DNA of 64,000 bases from positions 203,446 to 267,445 of the forward strand of contig NZ_RQGQ01000014.1 of assembly GCF_004770265.1 (NCBI RefSeq), in the 5' to 3' direction. Source of the DNA: Leptospira congkakensis. GTDB taxonomy: Bacteria > Spirochaetota > Leptospiria > Leptospirales > Leptospiraceae. Below the pieces are notes generated by a model. The model was not told where the DNA came from and made no database searches. It worked only from the letters and a program-made list of their open reading frames with translations. This document shows, in pieces, positions 35,356-45,305 of the stretch. Position 1 is the first letter of the stretch, and the number at the start of each line of letters is the position of its first letter. The position numbers and the translations under genes are program-made.

Positions 35356-36440
35356 TGAAAGAGTACCTCTTCTATTTTTTTAGCTGTTTCTTCCCAAGTC
35401 CATTGTTTGGCTGGGAACTTTGGAGATCTGGGTTTTTTTGGACCCGACATCAATTCAAAACTACGAGTCCAATCCTTGGTTTCCTTTGGAGAAACATATA
35501 GATCGCACTTATCAGATAAAATTTCCTTAAATACAGGGATATCGGAGGCAACACAACGTTTGTCTTCTAACATTGCTTCCAAAAGGGGAAGTCCAAATCC
35601 TTCGTGAAGGGATGGGAAAAAGAACGCCTTACATTGTTTAAATGCTTCTGCAAGGGTTTTATCATCCGGTTTTTCAATGAATTGAATCCCTAAGTTTTGA
35701 ATTTTGGAGTCTTTTAGTTTTTGGTATAAAAACTCTCCTTCTTCACCCCAACCCTTCCGACCCATAATGAGAAGTGAATGTTTGTCTTTAGGGTGTTTGG
35801 TTTTAAAATCTAAAAATGCATCCACTAAACGGTTGATATTCTTCCGAGGTTCTAAGGTTCCCACTGTCAGAAAAAAATCTTTTGGGAACTTCTGTGTTTC
35901 TTTGGTTGGTTTTGGTTTGGAAACCCCAGGATACACAACAATACATTTGTTCTCAAAGTTTTGATTGAAATTAACAATTTCGATCTTAGTATTTTTTGAT
36001 AAACAAAAGATTTTGTCCGCATTTTTCATCGTGACGGGGGACAAAAATTTATGTTGTATGTAGTTCCACTTAGCCATTGTTTCTGGCGCAGAAATAAAGT
36101 TTAGGTCATGATAATTTACATAACTGGGAATGGGGAGTTTGAGAAAAGGTAACATTTGTATGGTGCCCCAAAATACTTCCACTCCATCTCTTTTGAGTCG
36201 TCTTGGTAGAATAAAATTTAAATAAATTGGTCCAGGAATATTTTTGGGTTCCAGAACCACTTTTGTGTTGGGTCCAAGAAGATCATGAAACACTGGGTGA
36301 ACTGGTTTGTTCGTATAGAGAAAAAATTCTTTATTTTTGTGTTTTGGTAGGATGACTCGTAGAACTTCTGCTAAATAGCGTGAATTTCCAGTCATTCCAT
36401 AGGCGAGGGGTCGCGCATCAATTCCGATTTTCTGTTTCAC
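35352..36440 (-). CDS. GT4-family glycosyltransferase
   Basis: About 362 residues from the GTG at 36440, chosen because AAGG lies at a sensible distance upstream; a TTG at 36449 is possible. The GT-B fold is recognisable. The N-terminus IGIDARPLAYGMTGNSRYL carries the donor/acceptor glycine loop. FFLTVGTLEPRKNINRLVDAF opens the nucleotide-sugar domain. FFPSLHEGFGLPLLEAM includes the EX7E motif. It transfers a sugar from a nucleotide donor at the cytoplasmic membrane face. Its start overlaps the upstream GT87-like gene by about 23 bp. Specificity is unknown. Confidence 0.9.
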   Translation of the reverse strand: MKQKIGIDARPLAYGMTGNSRYLAEVLRVILPKHKNKEFFLYTNKPVHPVFHDLLGPNTKVVLEPKNIPGPIYLNFILPRRLKRDGVEVFWGTIQMLPFLKLPIPSYVNYHDLNFISAPETMAKWNYIQHKFLSPVTMKNADKIFCLSKNTKIEIVNFNQNFENKCIVVYPGVSKPKPTKETQKFPKDFFLTVGTLEPRKNINRLVDAFLDFKTKHPKDKHSLLIMGRKGWGEEGEFLYQKLKDSKIQNLGIQFIEKPDDKTLAEAFKQCKAFFFPSLHEGFGLPLLEAMLEDKRCVASDIPVFKEILSDKCDLYVSPKETKDWTRSFELMSGPKKPRSPKFPAKQWTWEETAKKIEEVLFQ

Positions 36441-37707
36441 GCAATGCAAACCTTACAATATAAAAATACAATAGACTAGTGGTGTAGAATAAAACCGAAA
36501 ACATTGATAGTAAGGCTTCTGTTTTTGAGCCAACAAAAGTTCTATGAGCAAGAAGTGGTAAACTCAAAATAAAAAACAAAACGTAAATTTCTTTTTTATC
36601 TTCTAAGTTCACAATTCGATTTAGGATGAAATAAATCGGTACCAAACAAATGATAAAACTATGAACCCAACTGATCCCACTAAAAAGAGCGGATATTAAA
36701 AATAGTAATGAAATGATTTCCCATTTTTTGTTTTCTTTTTTCCAAAGAAGTAAAAGTGGGATTCCAAATAAAAATACAAATAGTAGTTGGATGATTTTTA
36801 AAATAGAAAGTGAGACGTTGAAAAAAGGCAGTCCATAGGTTGGTTGGTTGATCATGTCCGCACCGGAAACAAAATATTTTGCCAAGGTAGAACTTAATGA
36901 TTGGTTGTTTTTCCAAGACCGAAGAAGCGGATTACTAAATGCATTTCCTAAAATTTCTGTGAGCCATTCATTTGTCATTTGAATGGTGTAGTCCCAGTTA
37001 TATAAAAGGGGAAGGGCATTCCAAAGAATCATTCCCAGTAAAAACCAAAGGATTCGTTTGTATTGTTTTTCATAAACAAATACAAAAAGAAATACCAAAG
37101 GGGTGATTTTTATACTCACTGCCAGAGCCAAAAGGATACCGCTGACCAAATGCGATCTTATGGTAAGTGATACTAACACAAGTAAAATGAGGAGGATCCC
37201 CACTTGGTTGTTTTGGATATGACTTTCTAAAAATCGAAAATTAAATAATAAACTACCTAGTAAAATCAGATAGGGGAATTTTGTTTTGTGATTAGAAATT
37301 TCTTTATTTTGAAAAATTAAATATAAGATTAGAGCTAAAGCAATGATACTCAATAATTCGAATACAAGGGCAGCCCCATTTTCGGATAGGTAGGTAAACG
37401 GGATCAGTAAAAAGGAAAATAATGGAGGGTAGATATAAGTTGCAGTTTCGTTTTGTAAGGCAACAAGTAGATGGAGATTTTCTGGGAGGAAGAGGTCTTC
37501 CACGGTTTTAATTTTAGTTTGGAGTTCAAAAGCCACATCAAACCGATAGAGATTTTCACCCGTTTCCCAACGTTCCGCCGCATGGTAATAATCCAAAAAA
37601 TCTGATTTTTGTTTGGATCTTGAGACAGAAAGGGCCAGTAGAATCAAAAGAATTGCAGTTAAGACCCATTTCCCTCGGTTCTCTAAGTTTTCTAAAAATT
37701 TCCACAT
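36418..37707 (-). CDS. GT87/DUF2029-like polyprenyl-linked sugar transferase
   Basis: A polytopic protein of 429 residues from the ATG at 37707 (AGGA upstream); a longer TTG start at 37758 would reach into the queA promoter region. SDFLDYYHAAERW (after the first helix) and TYIYPPLFSFLLIP are the characteristic early acidic loop and YPP motif of DUF2029/GT87 alpha-mannosyltransferase-like proteins. It is the first gene of the seven-gene minus-strand glycan operon and divergent from queA across 63 bp. Confidence 0.8.
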   Translation of the reverse strand: MWKFLENLENRGKWVLTAILLILLALSVSRSKQKSDFLDYYHAAERWETGENLYRFDVAFELQTKIKTVEDLFLPENLHLLVALQNETATYIYPPLFSFLLIPFTYLSENGAALVFELLSIIALALILYLIFQNKEISNHKTKFPYLILLGSLLFNFRFLESHIQNNQVGILLILLVLVSLTIRSHLVSGILLALAVSIKITPLVFLFVFVYEKQYKRILWFLLGMILWNALPLLYNWDYTIQMTNEWLTEILGNAFSNPLLRSWKNNQSLSSTLAKYFVSGADMINQPTYGLPFFNVSLSILKIIQLLFVFLFGIPLLLLWKKENKKWEIISLLFLISALFSGISWVHSFIICLVPIYFILNRIVNLEDKKEIYVLFFILSLPLLAHRTFVGSKTEALLSMFSVLFYTTSLLYFYIVRFALRETENRN

Positions 37708-37770
37708 AGTTTTCCTACCATTCCCAATATTTCTGGTTAATTGACAAGGTTTTCCCAAGGGTATACAAAG

Positions 37771-38811
37771 ATGGATTTTTTACAGGAATACGATTTTCAC
37801 CTTCCCGAGGAACAGATTGCTAAATTTCCCTTAGAAAAAAGAGACGAGTCGCGACTTCTTGTGGTGGATAGGTCCCAATCTAAATTTTGGGAAGCACCTC
37901 TCTTTCGAGACATTACTAACCTTGTGCGACCAGGCGATGTTTTTGTATATAATGAGACAAAAGTGTCTTATCGTCGCGTTTATCTACAAGTAGAATCCGG
38001 TCGTATTCACGAATCGATTTTTTTAGAACCAGAGGATGAAACTGGAAATGTTTGGTTATGTATCTTAAAAAATAGAGCCAAATTAAAGTTAGCTGATAAA
38101 TTGTTCCCCGTTGGCTTTCGAGAATTTGAATTTTCCTATAAAGGGGCAAAAGAAGAACTTTCTGTTTTATCTTCGGAGAGGTCAATTTCGGATTTTGACT
38201 TTGAAATCTTTGGAAACATTCCAATTCCGCCTTATTTAAAACGAAACGTAACGGAAGAGGACAAAGTTCGATACCAAACTATTTTTGCCAATCGTTCGGG
38301 GTCTGTTGCGGCACCAACGGCAGGGCTTCATTTTACTGACCAGCTGAAAAAAACTTTAGGATCTCGAGGTGTCGAGTTTCTTCCAGTGGAATTGCAGATT
38401 GGTTATGGGACATTTCGTCCTCTGACCACCGAACAATGGCAGACTAAAACGCTACATAAGGAGAACTACTCAGTTCCTGCATCCACCGCTACAAAGTTAA
38501 ACGAAGCAAGGAAGGAGAATCGGAGAGTCATTGCAGTCGGAACTACGACTCTCCGTGTATTGGAATCTGTGTTTGATTCTCAATTGAAGACATATAAGGT
38601 GGGAGTAGGGCAAACTGACATCTTTTTGTCGCCAGGTGACGACATTCAATCAGTACAAGGTCTGATCACAAATTTTCATCTTCCTAAATCTAGTCTTCTG
38701 CTTCTTGTCAGTGCGTTTGCTACGACTCAACTTGTGTTGGATTCTTATCGTTATGCATTGAAGAACGGGTTTCGCTTTTATTCTTATGGTGATTCGATGT
38801 TCCTGTTTTAA
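37771..38811 (+). CDS. queA: tRNA preQ1(34) S-adenosylmethionine ribosyltransferase-isomerase
   Basis: QueA transfers and isomerises the ribosyl group of S-adenosylmethionine onto preQ1 in tRNA, giving epoxyqueuosine at wobble position 34. The 346-residue protein starts MDFLQEYDFHLPEEQIA as is standard; the upstream TTG at 37741 is rejected because AAGGG precedes the ATG. Typical blocks are DVFVYNETKV, SVAAPTAGLHF, GYGTFRPL and the C-terminal NFHLPKSSLLLLVSAF. The gene is complete, with no other queuosine gene nearby. Confidence 0.96.
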   Translation: MDFLQEYDFHLPEEQIAKFPLEKRDESRLLVVDRSQSKFWEAPLFRDITNLVRPGDVFVYNETKVSYRRVYLQVESGRIHESIFLEPEDETGNVWLCILKNRAKLKLADKLFPVGFREFEFSYKGAKEELSVLSSERSISDFDFEIFGNIPIPPYLKRNVTEEDKVRYQTIFANRSGSVAAPTAGLHFTDQLKKTLGSRGVEFLPVELQIGYGTFRPLTTEQWQTKTLHKENYSVPASTATKLNEARKENRRVIAVGTTTLRVLESVFDSQLKTYKVGVGQTDIFLSPGDDIQSVQGLITNFHLPKSSLLLLVSAFATTQLVLDSYRYALKNGFRFYSYGDSMFLF

Positions 38812-38863
38812 AAATAGATTTACATTCCTTTGAATTTAGGAAATATGTTTCTACAGTTTCTTT

Positions 38864-39883
38864 ATGTATTCCCCAAAAGCTTCGATTTTTATTTCCTTAT
38901 TCTCTGGTTTAGGTTTGCTCGGGGTGGTTTTTATTGCTCCTGTAAAAGAACCTGCCGTAAAAGAATTAGAATCTCCAAGTTCGTTAGAATTAGGGGAAGA
39001 ATATGTATATCCAAATCCTATTAAATTAAAGTTAAGAGAAGGAAATTCTCAAACTTTCGAATATAAGAAAACACTAAAGTCATTATCGTTGGGATTGTTG
39101 GGGGACGTTAAAGAAGGAAATTCTAAAAATTCAAAATGGAATTCTTCTAACGATTCTGGATCCAAAATCGATTTAGAACGTTCCCCTCAATCAGCATTGA
39201 TTTGGGATGCTAAACTCTCTGGCGAACCTTCTTTGTCGCAACCAATCCTTACAACGCCTGTACACCCCTCGGCTACATTGATTTTCCGTCAAATGGAAGC
39301 CAATAAGCGCCTATTAGTTGATCCAAAACAACTTTATGAATATCAGGATAGTTTTTCTCCATCGCGGTTTGTGAAAGTACAAACTTCTGTTTATAATGTA
39401 AAAACAGAAAATCCTGTTACAGCGTACGGTGCGGAAGGTGGAAAGTTTTCTTTTTTTTTTGGTAGCGACAAGGTCCAACTAAACGTAAAATACAATTACG
39501 TAAACGCAAGACCTAATGCCGCACAAGGGGGACAAACAGGTTTTTCTCCGACTCAGGACATTGCCTCTCTTGGTTTCATTGTTTTTCTCGGTCCATCTAA
39601 AAATTATTCTCTCTACGTAGGGAACCAAATCTTCAATGTTTTTAACGATCCCTTATTACAAGTCAAAGACCAAAATGGTAAATCTCCAGAAACATTTTCT
39701 GCCTCTTTTCGCGGTAAACACCCTGGTCGCTTAAAAACTACTTTTTTTTTGAATTTTCAAAATCAATTCTATAAAGACGGTATGCTGATTGGGGTTCCCG
39801 GTGGATTTATGTATGGGAATGGCTTTAATGGAAAATCGTTTTATGAACAGGTTACCTCACTCGGGATGGAACTTGCCTTTTAG
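38864..39883 (+). CDS. Exported hypothetical protein, possible outer-membrane protein
   Basis: A 339-residue protein with an N-terminal hydrophobic signal/anchor (residues ~6-25). Residues ~85-120 are low-complexity Ser/Asn/Lys. From about residue 170 on, alternating strands (VQLNVKYNYVNARPN, NYSLYVGNQIF, LKTTFFLNFQNQF) end in a C-terminal Phe (MELAF), suggesting a small beta-barrel or barrel-like domain. The family is not recognised. The next lipoprotein gene overlaps its 3' end by 41 bp, indicating coupling. Confidence 0.6.
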   Translation: MYSPKASIFISLFSGLGLLGVVFIAPVKEPAVKELESPSSLELGEEYVYPNPIKLKLREGNSQTFEYKKTLKSLSLGLLGDVKEGNSKNSKWNSSNDSGSKIDLERSPQSALIWDAKLSGEPSLSQPILTTPVHPSATLIFRQMEANKRLLVDPKQLYEYQDSFSPSRFVKVQTSVYNVKTENPVTAYGAEGGKFSFFFGSDKVQLNVKYNYVNARPNAAQGGQTGFSPTQDIASLGFIVFLGPSKNYSLYVGNQIFNVFNDPLLQVKDQNGKSPETFSASFRGKHPGRLKTTFFLNFQNQFYKDGMLIGVPGGFMYGNGFNGKSFYEQVTSLGMELAF

Positions 39884-40373
39884 AATCTTAAGTTTGATTG
39901 TTTTTTTGCTAAGCGTTAATGCTTGTTATCTGGGAGAAGAAAGAGAATCTAAACCCAAAAAAATAATTACCCCACCACTGGAACAATTGGCCATTTCTCT
40001 TTCTGAAAAAGGTTCTTATTTTCAACCGGAGCGACTCGTGGTTTTGACCTTTTTAGATCATGAGGGCAAAAAAAGTCCTTACGGTGAAATCCTCGCCGAA
40101 AAACTGACTACAGAACTTGTAAAAAAAGATCGTTTCCAGATTTTAGACCGACTTGCGAACGAAAAAGCTTTAAAAGAAGCAGGTATTGGTTTGGATGCTG
40201 CGACGGACACCGCCACCTTGCGGAAAATAGGCGACGTTTTGAAACTCGGTGTCATCATTACAGGAATTGTGACTCCATACCAAGACGGAGTTTTTGTCAA
40301 TACTAGGCTTATCGAAATCAAATCGGGGCTCATCCTCAAAGCTGACGAAGTTTATGTCCGTATTGACGGTTAG
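39843..40373 (+). CDS. FlgO/CsgG-like lipoprotein
   Basis: About 176 residues from the ATG at 39843, which gives a proper lipoprotein signal (FRILSLIVFLLSVNAC). The longer frame from 39789 adds a non-signal sequence. The mature part ERLVVLTFLDHEGKKSPYGEILAEKLTTELVKKDRFQILDR has the pattern of FlgO/CsgG/TolB-N-type outer-membrane lipoprotein domains. It ends with VNTRLIEIKSGLILKADEV, also typical. It probably assembles at the outer membrane; the partner is unknown. A terminator follows 10 bp downstream. Confidence 0.75.
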   Translation: MNRLPHSGWNLPFRILSLIVFLLSVNACYLGEERESKPKKIITPPLEQLAISLSEKGSYFQPERLVVLTFLDHEGKKSPYGEILAEKLTTELVKKDRFQILDRLANEKALKEAGIGLDAATDTATLRKIGDVLKLGVIITGIVTPYQDGVFVNTRLIEIKSGLILKADEVYVRIDG

Positions 40374-40382
40374 AAAAGATAC

Positions 40383-40407
40383 TGGGTCTCACTAAAGACC
40401 CAATTTT
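40383..40407 (+). terminator. Intrinsic terminator after FlgO-like lipoprotein
   Basis: A perfect 7-bp stem TGGGTCT-CACTAA-AGACCCA (40383-40402) is followed by ATTTTACTGATTTTAC. The T-run is interrupted, so termination may be moderate. It separates the lipoprotein gene from acnA. Confidence 0.65.
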
Positions 40408-40484
40408 ACTGATTTTACTTCTTGTAGTTTAATTTTCGATTGATTCCCTTTTTTCATGCAGTCTGATAGGTATAAGAGGTTCAG

Positions 40485-42740
40485 ATGGCATTTGATATAG
40501 AAATGATTGCGGCACGTTATTCCAAAATGGAAGCGGCCATAGCACAAGCCAGGAAGGTAGTGGGTCGGCCCCTCACACTTACAGAGAAGATTTTATACAA
40601 CCACCTTTGGGATGGTAATCCAACAAAGAGTTTTGGTCGCGGTGTTGACTATGTTGACTTTGCACCAGACCGAGTTGCTATGCAAGATGCAACAGCGCAA
40701 ATGGCGCTTCTCCAATTTATGCAAGCTGGTCGAAAAAAAGTAGCGGTTCCATCTACCGTTCATTGTGACCACTTGATCACAGCAAAAGACGAATCTGGTG
40801 TGGATCTTACTTTTGCCGTCAAAGAAAACAAAGAAGTATATGATTTTTTATCCTCAGTTACTAATAAGTATGGAATAGGTTTTTGGAAACCAGGTGCTGG
40901 TATCATCCACCAAGTGGTTTTAGAAAACTATGCCTTCCCTGGTGGTATGATGATTGGAACCGATTCTCATACAGTGAATGCTGGTGGACTCGGAATGGTT
41001 GCGATCGGAGTTGGTGGAGCGGATGCTTGTGACGTGATGGCTGGTCTTGCTTGGGAACTCAAGTGGCCAAAAGCGATTGGTGTCAAACTCACTGGAAAAC
41101 TAAACGGTTGGACTTCTGCAAAAGACGTTATCTTAAAAGTGGCAGGGATCCTCACTGTAAAAGGAGGAACTGGTGCCATTGTAGAATACTTTGGTCCAGG
41201 TGCGGAAGCCCTTTCTTGTACTGGAAAAGGTACAATCTGTAACATGGGAGCAGAAATTGGTGCCACCACTTCTACTTTTGGTTATGATGATTCTATGGAG
41301 AGATACTTAAGATCCACTAACAGAAGTGATGTGGCTGATCTTGCAAACAAATACAAAGCTCATCTCACTGCAGATCCAGAAGTTTATGCGGATCCATCCA
41401 AATACTTTGACCAAGTGATTGAAATTGATCTCAATACTTTAGAACCTTATGTAAATGGTCCATTCACTCCTGACCTTGCGACTCCTATTTCCAAAATGAA
41501 AGAAGAAGCAGTAAAGAATGGTTGGCCCCTCAAAGTTGAAGTAGGTTTGATTGGATCTTGTACTAACTCTTCCTATGAAGATATCTCAAGAGCTGCTTCT
41601 CTTGCAAAACAAGTGGCTGCCAAAGGATTAAAAACCAAAGCAGAATTCACCATCACTCCTGGATCGGAACTGGTTCGATACACCATCCAAAGAGATGGAT
41701 TCATTGATTCTTTCCATAATATCGGTGCCAAAGTATTCTCGAATGCTTGTGGCCCTTGTATTGGGATGTGGTCACGTGTGGGAGCAGACAAAAAGGAAAA
41801 GAACACAATCGTTCACTCCTTCAACCGTAACTTCCAAGCTCGCCAAGATGGAAACCCAAACACATACGCATTCGTGGCATCTCCAGAGATCACTACGGCC
41901 CTTGCCATTGCCGGGGACTTAGGATTCAATCCACTGACTGACACTTTGACCAATGAAAAAGGGGAACAAGTAAAATTGGATCCACCTACTGGTGAAGAAC
42001 TACCTAGCAAAGGTTTTGCGGTAGAGGATGCGGGTTTTGTCGCTCCTGCGGCTGACGGTTCTGGAGTCCAAGTGATCGTGGATCCAGCATCCACTAGACT
42101 CCAACTCCTGGCTCCTTTCAAAGCTTGGGAAGGAACCGATCTCAAAGGATTGAAACTTCTTATCAAAGCCAAAGGAAAATGTACAACTGACCATATTTCG
42201 ATGGCAGGCCCTTGGCTTAAGTTCCGTGGTCACTTGGACAATATTTCCAATAACTTACTCATTGGTGCTACAAACAACTTCAACGGAAAAATCAATGAAG
42301 TGAAAAACCAACTGAACGGAAACTACGAACCAGTTCCACAAACCCAAAGAGCTTACAAGGCTCAAGGGATTGGATCTATTGTAGTGGGTGACGAAAACTA
42401 CGGAGAAGGATCTTCACGTGAACATGCTGCGATGGAACCAAGACATCTTGGTGTGAGAGCGGTTCTAGTAAAATCTTTTGCACGGATTCACGAAACAAAC
42501 TTGAAAAAACAAGGGATGTTAGCACTTACTTTTGCAAACAAAGAAGACTACGATAAAATCCAAGAAGACGATGTGATTGATATTGTTGGACTCACTAGTT
42601 TTGCTGAAGGAAAACCACTCACTCTTGTGCTAAATCATAAGGATGGTAAAAAGGATGAAATCTCCGTAAACCATACTTACAATGCACAACAGATAGAATG
42701 GTTCAAAGCTGGTGCTGCTTTGAATTTGATGAAAGCATAA
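40485..42740 (+). CDS. acnA: Aconitate hydratase (mitochondrial type)
   Basis: Aconitase isomerises citrate to isocitrate in the TCA cycle using a [4Fe-4S] cluster. The three cluster ligands are Cys359 ([10 protein letters not shown]), Cys422 and Cys425 (ACGPCIGMW). The length of 751 residues and the opening [19 protein letters not shown] match the mitochondrial-type subgroup rather than E. coli AcnA or Acn[18 protein letters not shown] in the swivelling domain binds substrate. It stands alone between terminators. Carried on a secondary chromosome, it is another central-metabolism gene marking the replicon as chromosomal. The symbol acn would be equally fitting. Confidence 0.95.
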   Translation: MAFDIEMIAARYSKMEAAIAQARKVVGRPLTLTEKILYNHLWDGNPTKSFGRGVDYVDFAPDRVAMQDATAQMALLQFMQAGRKKVAVPSTVHCDHLITAKDESGVDLTFAVKENKEVYDFLSSVTNKYGIGFWKPGAGIIHQVVLENYAFPGGMMIGTDSHTVNAGGLGMVAIGVGGADACDVMAGLAWELKWPKAIGVKLTGKLNGWTSAKDVILKVAGILTVKGGTGAIVEYFGPGAEALSCTGKGTICNMGAEIGATTSTFGYDDSMERYLRSTNRSDVADLANKYKAHLTADPEVYADPSKYFDQVIEIDLNTLEPYVNGPFTPDLATPISKMKEEAVKNGWPLKVEVGLIGSCTNSSYEDISRAASLAKQVAAKGLKTKAEFTITPGSELVRYTIQRDGFIDSFHNIGAKVFSNACGPCIGMWSRVGADKKEKNTIVHSFNRNFQARQDGNPNTYAFVASPEITTALAIAGDLGFNPLTDTLTNEKGEQVKLDPPTGEELPSKGFAVEDAGFVAPAADGSGVQVIVDPASTRLQLLAPFKAWEGTDLKGLKLLIKAKGKCTTDHISMAGPWLKFRGHLDNISNNLLIGATNNFNGKINEVKNQLNGNYEPVPQTQRAYKAQGIGSIVVGDENYGEGSSREHAAMEPRHLGVRAVLVKSFARIHETNLKKQGMLALTFANKEDYDKIQEDDVIDIVGLTSFAEGKPLTLVLNHKDGKKDEISVNHTYNAQQIEWFKAGAALNLMKA

Positions 42741-42770
42741 GCAAAACACAAGTTAAAGTCTAAAAACCAG

Positions 42771-42804
42771 TCGCCAGAAGGATTTCTCCTCTGGCGATTT
42801 CTCT
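42771..42804 (+). terminator. Intrinsic terminator after aconitase
   Basis: The hairpin TCGCCAG-A-AGGA / TCCT-CTGGCGA with loop TTTC (42771-42797) has a single bulge and is followed by TTTCTCTT. It lies 30 bp after the aconitase stop and just before the next gene. Confidence 0.7.
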
Positions 42805-42807
42805 TGT

Positions 42808-43962
42808 ATGCCAAAACAAAAATCAAAACCCATTACTGCCAAAACAGAAGAAACTTTGATTTGGACGGGATCTTCTTCTAACCAAACCAAAGCCCAAAAA
42901 GAATTTAACGACGCTCTCAAAAAACATAAAGAAATCTTAGAACATTCTAAAGAAATCGAACCATTGTTTCAGATGGTAAACGATACCTATTTAAAAGAGG
43001 TTCTACCTGAGTTAGAAAAACAAAAAAAATTAGAACGAACGCGTTTTGAACTGATGTGTGGCATTTTAATCGAAGAAAAACTTTCCTTTGGAAAGATGCA
43101 AAGGGAGTTCCTCCGTCGTTATCTTTTGGATATATGTACAGATTCGATTTTAGAAGACCCAAACTTCTATGGAAAATTCCGCGATTTATTAGAAACAAAA
43201 TTTGAACGAATGGAAAGACTCCGGTATAAAAACCAAATGGAATCTAAAATCAAAAATACCTTTGGAGTTGAAATTGATTTGGATGATTTAAACCGAACTG
43301 GGTTTGATTCCGAAGAAGAACGAGAATCACACGAAGAGAAGTATAGGGAATTTCGGGAAAAGTATGAGGAATATAGATCCGATTACTTTAAAGGTAGAGG
43401 CTCCAAAACAAACGAAAGAAAAAAGAGTAAATCGCAAATAGAAAAGGAAAAAAAGATCTTAGAATCGGAACGTTTACTCAGCACAGACATCAATACTTTA
43501 TTTAAAAATTTAGCAAAACTCATCCATCCAGATAAAGAACAGGATCCTGTTTTACGGGAAAAAAAATCCAAACTGATGACAAAACTTTCTGGTGCGAGAG
43601 ACAATATGAATATTGCAGAAATTCTAGAGATCAAAATGCAGGTTGATGAACTTCTTCCAAACCAACAAACGGATGTTTCTTTTCATGATACCTCCATCAA
43701 ACGATTTGTGGGAATCATAAAAACAAAGATACGAGAACTCGAAGATTCCATTCGACAAAGATTTTTTTCTCATCCCCTTATGGCTGATTTTTCAGAAAGA
43801 AAAATCACAAAAGAGTCTCTTACTTCTTATTTGAAACGAGTCAAAAATGACAATCAAATGGTGACAAAAGCTTTTGAAGAAGAAGTCGAACAACTGACGA
43901 AAGAACCAAAATATATCAAAGAAATGATACGTGAATTACAAAGTTTGGGAGTTCAATTTTAG
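42808..43962 (+). CDS. J-domain-like protein with long coiled coils
   Basis: A 384-residue, highly charged soluble protein. Residues ~15-220 are helical and coiled-coil-like (Lys/Glu/Arg rich). Around residues 231-280, LFKNLAKLIHPDKEQD carries the HPD tripeptide of J domains with the flanking helices expected of DnaJ-type co-chaperones. The C-terminal ~100 residues are again helical. Unlike DnaJ it has no Gly/Phe or zinc region, so it may recruit Hsp70 to a special target. The methyltransferase gene overlaps its stop by 1 bp. Confidence 0.7.
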   Translation: MPKQKSKPITAKTEETLIWTGSSSNQTKAQKEFNDALKKHKEILEHSKEIEPLFQMVNDTYLKEVLPELEKQKKLERTRFELMCGILIEEKLSFGKMQREFLRRYLLDICTDSILEDPNFYGKFRDLLETKFERMERLRYKNQMESKIKNTFGVEIDLDDLNRTGFDSEEERESHEEKYREFREKYEEYRSDYFKGRGSKTNERKKSKSQIEKEKKILESERLLSTDINTLFKNLAKLIHPDKEQDPVLREKKSKLMTKLSGARDNMNIAEILEIKMQVDELLPNQQTDVSFHDTSIKRFVGIIKTKIRELEDSIRQRFFSHPLMADFSERKITKESLTSYLKRVKNDNQMVTKAFEEEVEQLTKEPKYIKEMIRELQSLGVQF

Positions 43963-44639
43963 TGAAAGGTTTTTTGAACAAAAAGAACTTTGGCCTTGGT
44001 AAAAATGGCAAAAAGTTTGATGACAGCTATTGGTCGGATATATACGGAAATGGACTGGATGTTGATGGATCTTATAATGCCAAACAACATGCAGAATATT
44101 TAAAGGCTCTCTTCCAACTGATGGAAATCCCTGTTTATAAAATGGCAGACTTTGGTTTTGGAAAAGGGATCCTCCTTCGAGAGATGGTAAAAACTTTTTC
44201 TCCGGTAAAAGTGTATGCAGTGGATGCATCCAAAGAAGCCTTTGAAGATCTCAAAAAAAAAGATTGGGTCAAACGTTCTGACAAATTCCATTTATACAAT
44301 GAATCCTTAGAGACTTTCAAACTTTCTAAATTAGAAAAAGAACCCGTAGAACTAGGGATTTGTAATTCGGTGATCCAATACCTTCCCGATTCTATGATTC
44401 CAGGTGTATTAGAGAAAATAGCAAAGTATTGTAATTATTTATATTTTACCGTGCCAACAAACGAAGACTATACGGTGATGAAAGAAGAAATGAGTTTTTC
44501 TGATCCTTATGCCTTTAGTAGATCCAAAAAGAAATATCAAAAGTGGATTTCTCGGGATTTCGAAATTGTCGGATACAATCTTTTACAAAGTAAATGGTTA
44601 GGTGAAAAGGGGTTTAAGGAAGATTTCTTTCGGATATAG
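43962..44639 (+). CDS. Class I SAM-dependent methyltransferase
   Basis: A 225-residue protein beginning with a GTG that shares a base with the upstream stop (TAGTG), so it is coupled to the J-domain gene. MADFGFGKGILL is the SAM-binding motif I and VYAVDASKEAFEDL motif II, followed by LGICNSVIQYLPD. The substrate cannot be read from the sequence. Co-expression with a J-domain protein and the downstream nicotinamide riboside transporter might point to protein or small-molecule methylation (speculative). Confidence 0.8.
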   Translation: MKGFLNKKNFGLGKNGKKFDDSYWSDIYGNGLDVDGSYNAKQHAEYLKALFQLMEIPVYKMADFGFGKGILLREMVKTFSPVKVYAVDASKEAFEDLKKKDWVKRSDKFHLYNESLETFKLSKLEKEPVELGICNSVIQYLPDSMIPGVLEKIAKYCNYLYFTVPTNEDYTVMKEEMSFSDPYAFSRSKKKYQKWISRDFEIVGYNLLQSKWLGEKGFKEDFFRI

Positions 44640-44645
44640 TTGTTA

Positions 44646-45305
44646 ATGACAGATATTTTTTCCTATTTTTCAATTGAACTTCCACTTTTTTCTGTATTTG
44701 GTTATCCACTCAGTTTGATTGAATTCCTTGGAACAAGTTCTGGTCTCGTTTGTGTTTATTTGGCTTCCCGAAATCATATCCTCACTTGGCCGATTGGGAT
44801 CTTTAACTCTATCTGTTTTTTCTTTTTATTTTTTCAAATTCAACTGTATTCGGATATGTTACTACAGATTTATTTTTTCGGATCGAGTATTTATGGTTGG
44901 TATGTTTGGCGAAAAAGAACCGGTGCTTATATAAAAATCCAATCTCTTGGCAAAACAAAAAATATTCTTCTTGTTTTTACTATACTAATAGGGACTTATG
45001 TTTTAGGAGAAATGATAAGTCGGTTGCCAGTATGGATGCCACAAATTTTCGAAAAACCACCGGCTTTTTTGTATTGGGATGCATTTACCACTGTAGCAAG
45101 TATTGTCGCCAATTTCTTGTTAGCGCAAAGAAAGTTGGAGTCTTGGTTTTTGTGGGTTCTTGTGGATGTAGTTTGTATTGCCATCTACTCCTTAAAGGAA
45201 ATTCCTTTTGTGACTCTGGAATATATTGTTTTTTTACTCATTGCTTTTTATGGATGTTACCATTGGTATCAGGAGTATCTAACGAATAAAGATAATCTTA
45301 ATTGA
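44646..45305 (+). CDS. pnuC: PnuC-family nicotinamide riboside/mononucleotide transporter
   Basis: A polytopic protein of 219 residues from the ATG at 44646. PnuC proteins take up nicotinamide riboside by facilitated diffusion for NAD salvage. Signatures are NHILTWPIGIFNSI, LQIYFFGSSIYGWYVWRK, FWDAFTTVASIVANFLLAQRK-like (here LYWDAFTTVASIVANFLL) and the end FYGCYHWYQEY. About seven helices are present. It follows the methyltransferase by 6 nt. No riboswitch is visible before it. Its end overlaps the convergent histidine kinase gene by 8 bp. Confidence 0.92.
   Translation: MTDIFSYFSIELPLFSVFGYPLSLIEFLGTSSGLVCVYLASRNHILTWPIGIFNSICFFFLFFQIQLYSDMLLQIYFFGSSIYGWYVWRKRTGAYIKIQSLGKTKNILLVFTILIGTYVLGEMISRLPVWMPQIFEKPPAFLYWDAFTTVASIVANFLLAQRKLESWFLWVLVDVVCIAIYSLKEIPFVTLEYIVFLLIAFYGCYHWYQEYLTNKDNLN

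Noticed and set aside
36433..36446. TGTTTCAC as half of a canonical chromosomal parS site
   Set aside because: The second half does not match (followed by GCAATGC), and it lies in the overlap of two glycosyltransferase genes.
37741..37769. TTGACA-17-TACAAA promoter just before queA
   Set aside because: Transcription would begin after the queA start codon at 37771, so the match is probably accidental.
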